DNA of 32,111 bases from DASZHA01 sp049644325 (GTDB taxonomy: Bacteria > Chloroflexota > Dormibacteria > DASZGP01), in NCBI GenBank assembly GCA_049644325.1, contig JBARRR010000005.1, positions 1-32,111 of the forward strand, written 5' to 3'. The position numbers and the translations under genes are program-made. How positions within the stretch are numbered: the stretch's first letter is position 1; each line of letters begins with the position of its first letter. Positions 17,570 through 26,145 of the stretch are shown here, one piece after another. The notes beneath the pieces are model-generated. The model saw only the letters and a list, made by a program, of their open reading frames with translations, had not been told where the DNA came from and did no database searches.

Positions 17570-19668
17570 GCACTGAAACTTCCGTGCAGCAGCCCGGGCC
17601 GACACGGCTGTCGAGCTCGATCGCGATCCTGCTGGTCGTCGTCTACCTCGTCATCGCGGCCAGCGTTATCGCGCTCGAATGGGCGGTGCGCAACGGCCCC
17701 GACCCTGCGCTGGTTGCGCCGATCGTGCTGTCCGCGTACGTCCTGATCGGCGCCTTGATCGTAGTCAGACGCGGCAGTCATCCGATCGGCTGGATCCTGC
17801 AAGCAGTCGGAATCGTGGCGCTGATCACCGCGGTCAACGAGGACTACATCGGCTACGCCCTCGTGATCCGCCCGGGCTCGCTGCCCTTTGGGCACGCGAT
17901 GGTCGTGGTCAACAGCACCATCTGGGAAGCGGCGTTCCTGCTGTTTGCGGTAGCCCTGCCGATGCTTTTCCCCAATGGCCGCCTGCTGTCCCGCCGTTGG
18001 GCGGTGGTCTACGTGTTCGCCGTGATCTTCGTGGTTCTAGCGTTCGTTGGCAACGCGCTGGTTCCTGGTCCCACGACCAAGTACAGCGGGGTTACCAATC
18101 CCATCGGTGTGCCCTCACTCCGGCCGGTGGCCGAGACCATCCAAAACCTGGCAATCCTGCCGGGGCTGGCAACCCTCATCGGCGTTGTGGCGTCGGTAGT
18201 GGTTCGTTTCCGCCGGTCGCGGGGGGCCGAGAGGCAGCAGCTCAAGTGGTTCTTCTTTGCGGCGCTCCTGATTCCGGTCAACTTCATCCTCAACGGCACC
18301 CCGGTCGCCGGCGTGGCCTACCTGACCATCCTTCCGCTCGTCGCCGTAGCCATCGGTTTGGCGATCCTCCGCTACCGGCTATACGACATCGACGTTGTCA
18401 TCAGCCGCACGCTGGTATACGGCTCGCTGGCGGCGTTTATCACGGCCGTCTACGTGGGCATCGTAGTCGGCATCGGGACACTGGTCGGGAGCGGCGGCAA
18501 GCCCAACCTGGTGCTTTCGATCGTGGCCACCGCTATCGTAGCGGTCGCCTTCCAGCCGGTCCGGGAGCGCCTGCAGAAGATCGCTAACCGGCTCGTCTAT
18601 GGCAAGCGCGCGACGCCGTACGAGGTGCTGTCGCAGTTCTCGGAGCGGGTCGCCGAGACGTACGCGGCCGAGGAGGCGCTTCCCCGTATGGCTCGCGTCC
18701 TGGCGGAGGGCACGGGAGCCGAGCGGGCCCAGGTGTGGCTGCGAGCTGGCTCAATCCTCCATCCCGCGGCGACCTGGCCCGAGGCCAACGGATCGACACC
18801 GAGCAGCCAGAGCATCACGGTCCAGGGCCAACTGCTGCCCGAGCTGCCCGCCGACCAGGCCGTGCCCGTGCGCCACCAGGGCGAGCTCCTCGGCGCACTG
18901 ACCGTCTCCAAGCGACAGGGCGAGTCGCTGACCCCGATCGAGCAGAAGCTTCTCGACGACCTCGCCCACCAAGCCGGCCTGGTGCTGAAGAACGTGGGGC
19001 TGACCGCCGAGTTGCTGCAGCGCCTCGAGGAGCTGCGGGCATCGCGGCAGCGGCTGGTCGCGGCGCAAGACGACGAGCGGCGTCGGCTGGAGCGCAACCT
19101 CCACGACGGCGCGCAGCAGAACCTGGTGGCCCTCAAGGTCAAGCTGGGGCTGGCCGAGATGCTGGCCGAGAAGGACCCCGACCGCGTCAAGCAGCTGCTC
19201 GCCGAGCTCAAAGGCGACACCGACGAGGCCCTGGAGACATTGCGCGACCTGGCCCGCGGCATCTATCCCCCCCTCCTGGCTGACAAGGGATTGACCGCGG
19301 CCCTCGAGGCCCAGGCGCGCAAGGCGACGGTACCTGTCGAGGTGGACGCCGGCGGCGTGGGCCGCTTCCCGCAGGACATCGAAGCCGCCGTTTATTTCTG
19401 CGTGCTGGAGGCGCTCCAGAACGTCCAGAAGTACGCCGGTGCCGGCAAGGCCAGGGTGCGGTTGCGCGAGGAGGACGGCGCCCTCACTTTCGAGGTCGTC
19501 GACGACGGCAAGGGCTTCGACCCCGCCACCCAGAAGAAGGGCTCAGGCACCCAGAACATGGAGGACCGCCTCGACGCCCTTGGGGGCTCGGTGAAGTTGG
19601 AGTCGGCGCCGGGACAGGGAACCTCGATCAGGGGATCGTTGCCTCTCGGGGTGCCGGTGCCCGCATGA
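17566..19668 (+). CDS. membrane sensor histidine kinase HK4
   Basis: 700 residues, the shortest complete copy, with the shortest sensor (1-268; RRGSHPIGW, LFPNGRLLSRRW, RQQLKW). The start is TTG at 17566, overlapping the HK3 TGA by four bases. There is no other close start, and the N-terminal MSTETSVQQPG leads straight into a membrane helix. In the core, YRLYDID uses Arg instead of Lys before it. GAF, His513 in RNLHDGAQQ, N-box EALQNVQKYA and G-box DDGKGFD with GSGTQNMEDRL are complete. A 41-nt tract at 18601-18641 is identical to the equivalent tract in HK6 and HK8. ATGA overlap with HK5. Confidence 0.92.
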   Translation: MSTETSVQQPGPTRLSSSIAILLVVVYLVIAASVIALEWAVRNGPDPALVAPIVLSAYVLIGALIVVRRGSHPIGWILQAVGIVALITAVNEDYIGYALVIRPGSLPFGHAMVVVNSTIWEAAFLLFAVALPMLFPNGRLLSRRWAVVYVFAVIFVVLAFVGNALVPGPTTKYSGVTNPIGVPSLRPVAETIQNLAILPGLATLIGVVASVVVRFRRSRGAERQQLKWFFFAALLIPVNFILNGTPVAGVAYLTILPLVAVAIGLAILRYRLYDIDVVISRTLVYGSLAAFITAVYVGIVVGIGTLVGSGGKPNLVLSIVATAIVAVAFQPVRERLQKIANRLVYGKRATPYEVLSQFSERVAETYAAEEALPRMARVLAEGTGAERAQVWLRAGSILHPAATWPEANGSTPSSQSITVQGQLLPELPADQAVPVRHQGELLGALTVSKRQGESLTPIEQKLLDDLAHQAGLVLKNVGLTAELLQRLEELRASRQRLVAAQDDERRRLERNLHDGAQQNLVALKVKLGLAEMLAEKDPDRVKQLLAELKGDTDEALETLRDLARGIYPPLLADKGLTAALEAQARKATVPVEVDAGGVGRFPQDIEAAVYFCVLEALQNVQKYAGAGKARVRLREEDGALTFEVVDDGKGFDPATQKKGSGTQNMEDRLDALGGSVKLESAPGQGTSIRGSLPLGVPVPA

Positions 19669-21806
19669 CCATCGCCAATCCCGCCGCCGGCCGCGAGGGA
19701 ACGGGACCATATCGACGGCTGGCCGCTTGGGCTTTGTTCTCTTTGGCTGCGGTCGGTGCGATCGGAGCGGGGACGGTCCAGCTCCTCACGCCTGCCAACG
19801 TTCCAGCGAGTGAACGCGTCGGTCTCATCGGCATTGTCTTCCTGCTGGTCCTGGCCGTTGCCGCGGCCACCGGCCTGTTGCTGGCTCTCCGGCGCCCCCG
19901 GAATGCGATCGGCTGGCTGCTCCTTCTGACCGCCATCGCCCTGGCGATGTCGGCGTCCAATGGATATGCCACCAACGCGATGTACGCGCCGCCCGGCACA
20001 TATCCAATTCCGTCGGTCGTGGACCTGCTCGGGAGCTCCGGGTGGTTCATCGCTTTCGGCTCGATGTTCCTCCTCATCCCGCTGCTTTTCCCCGACGGAC
20101 GAGCACTGTCACCGCGTTGGCGGTGGGCCCTGTGGCCGGCGGTGGCCGCAATCGTGCTCTTCGAGATCGGACAGGACCTCGACCCGCAGGGACTCGATGT
20201 CCAAGGCCGCCACCACGTCAACCCGATCGGCATCACTGGAGCCCACGATCTCCTGGGGGCGGTCTCCGGGATCGCAGCGATCTTCTTTGCGCTCACCCTC
20301 GTGCTCGCCATCATCTCCCTCGTGCTTCGCTACCGCGGGGGAGACCTGGAGCGCCGCCACCAGCTGAAGTGGTTCATCGCCGCGACCGGGCTGGTGGTCG
20401 TCTACGCCGCCGTATCGAACTTGATACCAGCGTCCGTGCTGCCGGTTTGGGTTACCAACCTCGGCACGGGACTGGCGTTCATGGCCCTCCCAGTTGCGAT
20501 AGCGATCGCGGTGCTCAAGTACCGGCTGTACGACATCGACGTCGTCATCAGCCGCACACTGGTCTACGGCGCGCTGGCGGCCTTCATCACTGCGGTCTAC
20601 GTGGGCATCGTGGTTGGCGTAGGCACCCTGGTGGGCGCCGGCGGCAAGCCCAACCTGCTGCTTAGCATCGTCGCAACGGCCATCGTCGCTGTGGGGTTCC
20701 AGCCGGTGCGGGAGCGGCTGCAGAAGATCGCCAACCGCCTGGTGTACGGGAAGCGGGCCACGCCCTACGAGGTGCTGTCGCAGTTCTCCGAACGCGTCGC
20801 GGAGACGTACGCCGCCGACGAGGCGCTCCCGAAAATGGCGCGGGTGCTGGCCGAGGGCACTGGCGCGGAGCGCGCCGAGGTCTGGCTTCGCAACGGCACG
20901 GAGCTTCGGGCAGCCGCCATTTGGCCGGTCGACGCGAACGGGCGACCCGCTTTTTCGATTGCAGACGACGCCCTGCCCCAGATCTCGGGGGCGGACCGCG
21001 CTGTTGCGGTTCGACACCAGGGCGAGCTCCTGGGCGCGCTCACGGTGGCCAAACGCCAGGGTGAGTCGCTGACGCCCGTCGAGGAGAAGCTGCTGGACGA
21101 CCTCGCCTCGCAGGCGGGCCTGGTGCTAAAGAACGTCGGGCTCACCACGGAGCTGCTGGCGCGCCTCGAGGAGCTGCGCGCGTCGCGGCAACGCCTGGTC
21201 GCCGCGCAGGACGAGGAGCGTCGGCGGCTGGAGCGCAACCTTCACGACGGCGCTCAGCAGAACTTGGTGGCCCTCAAGGTCAAGCTGGGGCTGGCCGAGG
21301 CCTTGGCTGAGAACGACCCGGCGAAGGCGAAAGAGCTCGTGACTCAACTGAAGGCGGACGCCGACGAGGCCCTGGAAACGCTGCGAGACCTCGCCCGGGG
21401 CATCTACCCGCCGTTGCTCGCGGACAAGGGCCTGGCCGTGGCGCTCGAGTCGCAGGCGCGCAAGGCAACACTGCCGGTTGACGTAAGCGCGGACGGGATT
21501 GGGCGCTTCCCGCAGGACATTGAGGCGGCGGTCTATTTCTGCGTGCTCGAGGCTCTCCAGAACGTGCAGAAGTACGCCAGGGCAACACGCGCGACTGTTC
21601 GGTTGAGCGCGCTGAACGGCGACCTCAGCTTCGAGGTCGAAGACGACGGCGCCGGCTTCGATGCCGCCAGGGCGAAGACGGGCTCTGGCCTCACGAACAT
21701 GGCCGACCGCCTTGATGCGCTTGGCGGCGCAGTCGCCGTCGATTCAGAACCCGGGCGGGGGACCAGGCTACGCGGCCGTATCCCGGTTCTCGAGGGAGTC
21801 CCGTGA
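19665..21806 (+). CDS. membrane sensor histidine kinase HK5
   Basis: 713 residues. The sensor (1-284) has RRPRNAIGW, LFPDGRALSPRW and RRHQLKW, and a loop of about 30 residues before helix 6 that is rich in Asp, His and Gly (around 165-190) and could face outwards. The core is complete: GAF, phospho-acceptor His527 in RNLHDGAQQ, EALQNVQKYA, DDGAGFD and GSGLTNMADRL. The short GAF loop (WPVDANGRPAFS) has its own sequence. Starts in ATGA with HK4; its TGA overlaps the HK6 GTG. Confidence 0.92.
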   Translation: MTIANPAAGREGTGPYRRLAAWALFSLAAVGAIGAGTVQLLTPANVPASERVGLIGIVFLLVLAVAAATGLLLALRRPRNAIGWLLLLTAIALAMSASNGYATNAMYAPPGTYPIPSVVDLLGSSGWFIAFGSMFLLIPLLFPDGRALSPRWRWALWPAVAAIVLFEIGQDLDPQGLDVQGRHHVNPIGITGAHDLLGAVSGIAAIFFALTLVLAIISLVLRYRGGDLERRHQLKWFIAATGLVVVYAAVSNLIPASVLPVWVTNLGTGLAFMALPVAIAIAVLKYRLYDIDVVISRTLVYGALAAFITAVYVGIVVGVGTLVGAGGKPNLLLSIVATAIVAVGFQPVRERLQKIANRLVYGKRATPYEVLSQFSERVAETYAADEALPKMARVLAEGTGAERAEVWLRNGTELRAAAIWPVDANGRPAFSIADDALPQISGADRAVAVRHQGELLGALTVAKRQGESLTPVEEKLLDDLASQAGLVLKNVGLTTELLARLEELRASRQRLVAAQDEERRRLERNLHDGAQQNLVALKVKLGLAEALAENDPAKAKELVTQLKADADEALETLRDLARGIYPPLLADKGLAVALESQARKATLPVDVSADGIGRFPQDIEAAVYFCVLEALQNVQKYARATRATVRLSALNGDLSFEVEDDGAGFDAARAKTGSGLTNMADRLDALGGAVAVDSEPGRGTRLRGRIPVLEGVP

Positions 21807-23932
21807 CAACCGGCGATGGGAGGGTAATCCCTCGGGCCTCAAAGCGACCGTGGAACTTCTGGCTGGCGCTGGCGCTGTGGGCGGCGACCGTTGTGATCGC
21901 GATCGCCGACCTGGTCCTCGTTGCAATCAGCGTCACCCACAGCGTTGACCTGTCTGACCTCAACAAGGCGCCGCCGCTGCGCATCGAGCTACCACTGTTT
22001 GGCCTGGGCTTCGCCAGCGTCGGCGCACTGATCGCCTCGCGACTTCGAGGGAACCTGGTCGGGTGGCTCTTTCTTGGTATCGGCGTCCAGGGTGCTCTTC
22101 AGTCGCTGGGTGTCGAGTCGGGCGAGCTCAGCGTCCGTATCCACGGCGGCCTGCCCCTGGCTTCGACCGCCGAGGCGATCTCCGCCAACACTGGCCGTTA
22201 CTTCTTCGAGACGGTCTTCACGTTCATTTTGCTCGTCTACCCCAGCGGTCGATTCCTCAGCCGCGCCTGGACGCTTATCGGTGCAGTCACCGCTCTGACG
22301 CTGGTCTTCAACCTGATCGACCAGACCGGCTCCTTGCCGGGGCCGACCTGGATCCTCTCGCCGCTTGGCGTGCTGCTCGCTGTGGCCGCGGTCGCCAGCG
22401 TGATTGTCCGCTATCGGCGCGGCGGGCGCGAGGAGCGGCAGCAGATCAAGTTGCTGCTGTATGCCGGCATTGTGGTCCTAACTTTCGTGGTGCTCGGGCC
22501 ATTCATCGCCTTCGGCGTATTCACCGGCGCCTCGCCGGCAGTTGTCACCACCCTCCTGGGGACGTCGTTCATAACCATTCTTCTGATCCCCGCGGCGGCC
22601 GCGATCGCGATCATGAAGTACCGGCTCTATGACATCGACGTAGTCATCAGCCGGACGCTGGTCTACGGCGCGCTGGCTGTCTTTATCACCGCTGTCTATG
22701 TGGGGATCGTGGTTGGCGTCGGAACTCTTGTGGGCAGCGGCGGCCAGCCCAACCTGGTGCTCTCGATCGTCGCCACCGCGATCGTCGCCGTCGCCTTCCA
22801 GCCGGTGAGGGAGCGGCTCCAGAAGATCGCTAACCGTCTGGTTTACGGCAAGCGCGCGACGCCGTACGAGGTGCTGTCGCAGTTCTCCGAACAGGTCGCC
22901 GAGACCTACGCCGCCGACGAGGCCCTCCCTCGGATGGCGAGGGTTCTGGCGGAGGGCACGGGTTCGGAGCGAGCCACGGTGTGGCTTCGTGGAGGCAACG
23001 CTCTCAGTCCTGCGGCGCAATGGCCTTCGAACAACGGCTCCGCCCCAGCAGTTGCCCAAGAGCCGGTGCCAGTCAGCGGCCAATTGCTCCCGGAGCTGCC
23101 CGGCGACCGTGCCGTTGCCGTCCTGCACCAGGGCAAGCTTTTGGGTGCCCTGACTGTGCGCAAGCGCCCCGGGGAGTCGCTGACCCCGGTGGAGGAAAAG
23201 CTGCTGACCGACCTCGCGGCGCAGGCGGGGCTGGTGCTGAAGAACGTGGGCCTCACTGCAGAGCTTTTGCAACGCCTCGAGGAGCTGCGGACTTCCAGGC
23301 AGCGGCTCGTCGCCGCTCAGGACGAGGAGCGCAGGCGCTTGGAGCGGAACCTCCACGACGGCGCCCAACAGAACCTTGTCGCCATCAAGGTCAAGCTGGG
23401 CCTCGTCGAGGCGTTCGCCGATAAGGACCCGGCTAGGGCCAGGGAGATGATGGTGCAGCTGAAGGGCGACACCGACGACGCCCTCGAAACACTTCGCGAC
23501 CTGGCTCGCGGCATATATCCCCCGCTGCTCGCAGACAAGGGTCTTGCGGCGGCGCTTGAAGCTCAGGCGCGGAAGGCCACCGTTCCTGTCGAAATCAGCG
23601 CCGACGGTATTGGGCGCTACTCGCAGGACATCGAGGCGGCGGTGTATTTCTGCGTCCTCGAGGCCTTGCAGAACATCCAGAAGTACGCGCAGGCGCAAAG
23701 CGCCAGGGTGCACTTGGCGGAGGTGGCCGGCGCGCTCACCTTCGACGTGGCCGACGACGGCCAGGGATTCGACGCTTCGACCGTGAAACGCGGCGCCGGC
23801 CTAACAAACATGGCCGACCGGCTGGATGCCCTCGGCGGCACCGTGGATGTCCAGTCAGCGGTCGGGGCCGGCAGCACCCTTCGTGGGCAGCTGCCTGTGA
23901 TGGTTGCGATGGGCATCACGGTGGCGCCGTGA
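21803..23932 (+). CDS. membrane sensor histidine kinase HK6
   Basis: 709 residues from a GTG that overlaps the HK5 stop (GTGA). Sensor (1-271) motifs are weakened: SRLRGNLVGW is normal, but the second is VYPSGRFLSRAW and the third RQQIKLLLY lacks the Trp. In the core the GAF has FSEQVAETYA where the others have FSERVAETYA, and a loop about 4 residues longer than HK1. Phospho-acceptor His518 (RNLHDGAQQ), EALQNIQKYA, DDGQGFD and GAGLTNMADRL are present. The last lines are GITVAP; the stop lies within GTGATG with HK7. Confidence 0.92.
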   Translation: MTTGDGRVIPRASKRPWNFWLALALWAATVVIAIADLVLVAISVTHSVDLSDLNKAPPLRIELPLFGLGFASVGALIASRLRGNLVGWLFLGIGVQGALQSLGVESGELSVRIHGGLPLASTAEAISANTGRYFFETVFTFILLVYPSGRFLSRAWTLIGAVTALTLVFNLIDQTGSLPGPTWILSPLGVLLAVAAVASVIVRYRRGGREERQQIKLLLYAGIVVLTFVVLGPFIAFGVFTGASPAVVTTLLGTSFITILLIPAAAAIAIMKYRLYDIDVVISRTLVYGALAVFITAVYVGIVVGVGTLVGSGGQPNLVLSIVATAIVAVAFQPVRERLQKIANRLVYGKRATPYEVLSQFSEQVAETYAADEALPRMARVLAEGTGSERATVWLRGGNALSPAAQWPSNNGSAPAVAQEPVPVSGQLLPELPGDRAVAVLHQGKLLGALTVRKRPGESLTPVEEKLLTDLAAQAGLVLKNVGLTAELLQRLEELRTSRQRLVAAQDEERRRLERNLHDGAQQNLVAIKVKLGLVEAFADKDPARAREMMVQLKGDTDDALETLRDLARGIYPPLLADKGLAAALEAQARKATVPVEISADGIGRYSQDIEAAVYFCVLEALQNIQKYAQAQSARVHLAEVAGALTFDVADDGQGFDASTVKRGAGLTNMADRLDALGGTVDVQSAVGAGSTLRGQLPVMVAMGITVAP

Positions 23933-26145
23933 TGGCAGTGGCGACGGCGCCGGACCAAGGCCGATCCGCTGGCCAGCGACGGCTGCAGCGGCGGGGCCGA
24001 CTGGGTATGGCCCTGGCGGCTGCCGTCGTGGTCATTACCCCCGGTCACGTCCTCTGGGATCTCGTCGTCGCATCGCGGGTGGTTCCTCCCGGGCTCCGGA
24101 GTCAGAACGTGTTGGCGGGTTCGATTGCAATCCTGGCATTCGCCATCGTCGGGGCCCTGATCGTGCGGGCACAGCCTCGCAACCGCATCGGTTGGCTGAT
24201 GCTCATCACAGCCGTTGCGGCGACCTTCGAATTCGAGCTCTCGTTCGACTACACCGGGCTGGGGCTGTACGTGGCACCGGGATCGGTCCCAGCGCCGGAG
24301 GTCACAACCTGGCTCGCGGGCGTTTTCTCCGTCGTCACATTCAGTCTCTTCCTGGTCGTCATGCCCGCCATCTACCCCGACGGGCGGCTGTTCCGTCCGT
24401 GGCTGAGGGTGATCTGGGTGCTCCTGGTGGTGACGACCGTGGCCGCCCTGCCGACGCTGTTTGATCCAACGGTCTCGCTCACTGCTTCCGGAAACGCCAC
24501 CTCGCTCAAGCCGCCCTTCTCTCTTGAGGCCGCGCGAGGGTACAACGACGCGTTGATCCCGAACATCCTTATCCAGGGTGCCCTGGTTGCGGTAGTCGTA
24601 CTGGCCTGGGGCTCCCTGGTGGCGCGCTACCGAAAGTCCACGCAGGACGGTCGACACCAGATCAAGTGGTTGGCGGCGGCGGTGGCCTTCATGTTCCTCG
24701 TCTTCATCGAAACGGGGATCTACTCCGCGGTCAGCGGCGGTAGCAAGGCGACGCCGCTGCTGCCCATTGCAGCCGCGACTCTGCCGATCGCGATCGGCGT
24801 CGCCGTCTTGCGCTACCGCCTCTACGACATCGACGTCGTCATCAGCCGCACCCTGGTCTACGGGTCGCTGGCGGCGTTCATCACCGCGGTCTACGTCGGC
24901 ATCGTGGTCGGCGTCGGCACGCTCGTCGGCAGCGGGGGCCAGCCCAACCTGGTGCTGTCCATCATCGCCACCGCGATTGTTGCGGTGGCGTTCCAGCCGG
25001 TGCGCGAACGCTTGAACAAGATTGCCAACCGGCTGGTCTATGGCAAACGGGCCACCCCATACGAGGTGCTGTCGCAGTTCTCGGAGCGGGTGGCGGAGAC
25101 ATACGCGGCTGATGAGGCGCTGCCCAGGATGGCGCGGGTGCTGGCGGAGGGCACCGCCGCTGAACACGCCGAGGTTTGGCTGCGGGCCGGGTCGGCATTG
25201 CGCCCAGCTGCCGCCTGGCCGAGCCCCGATGGCGCCACGCCAGCCGAGGAGCCAATCCTGGTCACCGGCCAGCTGCTGCCGGCCCTCCCTGCAGAAACTG
25301 CCGTCCCCGTCCGCCACCAGGGTGAGCTGCTCGGGGCACTGACGGTCACCAAGCGGGCAGGCGAGTCGCTGACGCCGATCGAGCACAAGCTGCTGGACGA
25401 CCTCGCCCACCAGGCTGGGCTGGTCCTGAAGAACGTCGGCTTGACAGCCGAGTTGCTCGCCCGCCTCGACGACCTGCGCGCCTCGCGCCAGCGACTGGTG
25501 GCGGCCCAGGACGAAGAACGACGGCGGCTGGAGCGGAACCTACACGACGGCGCCCAGCAGAACCTGGTCGCCCTCAAGGTCAAGCTGGGGCTGGCCGAAA
25601 TGCTGGCTGAGAAGGACCCGGAGAGGGCAAAGACCCTGCTCGCCGAGCTCAAGGGCGACACCGACGAGACCCTGGACACGCTCCGCGACCTCGCCCGCGG
25701 GATCTATCCACCACTCCTGGCCGACAAGGGTTTGGCGGCGGCTATAGAGGCGCAGGCGCGCAAGGCGACCTTGCCGGTACAGGTACTTGCTGACGGGATC
25801 GATCGCTATCCACAGGAGATCGAGGCGGCGGTGTACTTCTGCGTGCTTGAAGGATTGCAGAACGTGCAGAAGTACGCCGGGGCGACTCACGCAGTCGTCC
25901 GCCTTGGTCACCGCGACGGCCAACTCGAGTTCGAGGTCGAGGACGACGGCAAGGGCTTCGATGTGGCAACTGCCAAGAAGGGCTCCGGGCAGACCAACAT
26001 GTCAGACCGCCTCGACGCGCTTGGCGGGACCGTCGAATTCACCTCCGCCCCAGGCTCAACGTCGGTCCGGGGCCAACTGCCGGACGGCTCTGCCGCCACC
26101 AACGCCGAAGCCGGCGCGCGCGTGGGCCAGGAAGCAGCACAATGA
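23932..26145 (+). CDS. membrane sensor histidine kinase HK7
   Basis: 737 residues from ATG 23932 (one base overlap with the HK6 TGA); a GTG directly before it at 23929 would add one residue. It has the longest sensor (1-293), with a basic N-terminus of about 30 residues, RAQPRNRIGW, IYPDGRLFRPW and RHQIKW. The core is complete up to GSGQTNMSDRL: His538 in RNLHDGAQQ and DDGKGFD, though the N-box reads EGLQNVQKYA. The final glycine loop is one residue shorter than in its paralogues (PGSTS against PGQGTS in HK4). The C-terminus has an added Ala-rich tail of about 20 residues. ATGA overlap with HK8. Confidence 0.92.
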   Translation: MAVATAPDQGRSAGQRRLQRRGRLGMALAAAVVVITPGHVLWDLVVASRVVPPGLRSQNVLAGSIAILAFAIVGALIVRAQPRNRIGWLMLITAVAATFEFELSFDYTGLGLYVAPGSVPAPEVTTWLAGVFSVVTFSLFLVVMPAIYPDGRLFRPWLRVIWVLLVVTTVAALPTLFDPTVSLTASGNATSLKPPFSLEAARGYNDALIPNILIQGALVAVVVLAWGSLVARYRKSTQDGRHQIKWLAAAVAFMFLVFIETGIYSAVSGGSKATPLLPIAAATLPIAIGVAVLRYRLYDIDVVISRTLVYGSLAAFITAVYVGIVVGVGTLVGSGGQPNLVLSIIATAIVAVAFQPVRERLNKIANRLVYGKRATPYEVLSQFSERVAETYAADEALPRMARVLAEGTAAEHAEVWLRAGSALRPAAAWPSPDGATPAEEPILVTGQLLPALPAETAVPVRHQGELLGALTVTKRAGESLTPIEHKLLDDLAHQAGLVLKNVGLTAELLARLDDLRASRQRLVAAQDEERRRLERNLHDGAQQNLVALKVKLGLAEMLAEKDPERAKTLLAELKGDTDETLDTLRDLARGIYPPLLADKGLAAAIEAQARKATLPVQVLADGIDRYPQEIEAAVYFCVLEGLQNVQKYAGATHAVVRLGHRDGQLEFEVEDDGKGFDVATAKKGSGQTNMSDRLDALGGTVEFTSAPGSTSVRGQLPDGSAATNAEAGARVGQEAAQ

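Noticed and set aside
23617..25410. 597-codon minus-strand open frame opposite HK6/HK7
   Set aside because: Same reason; similar antisense frames appear opposite several kinase copies because the conserved core is repeated.
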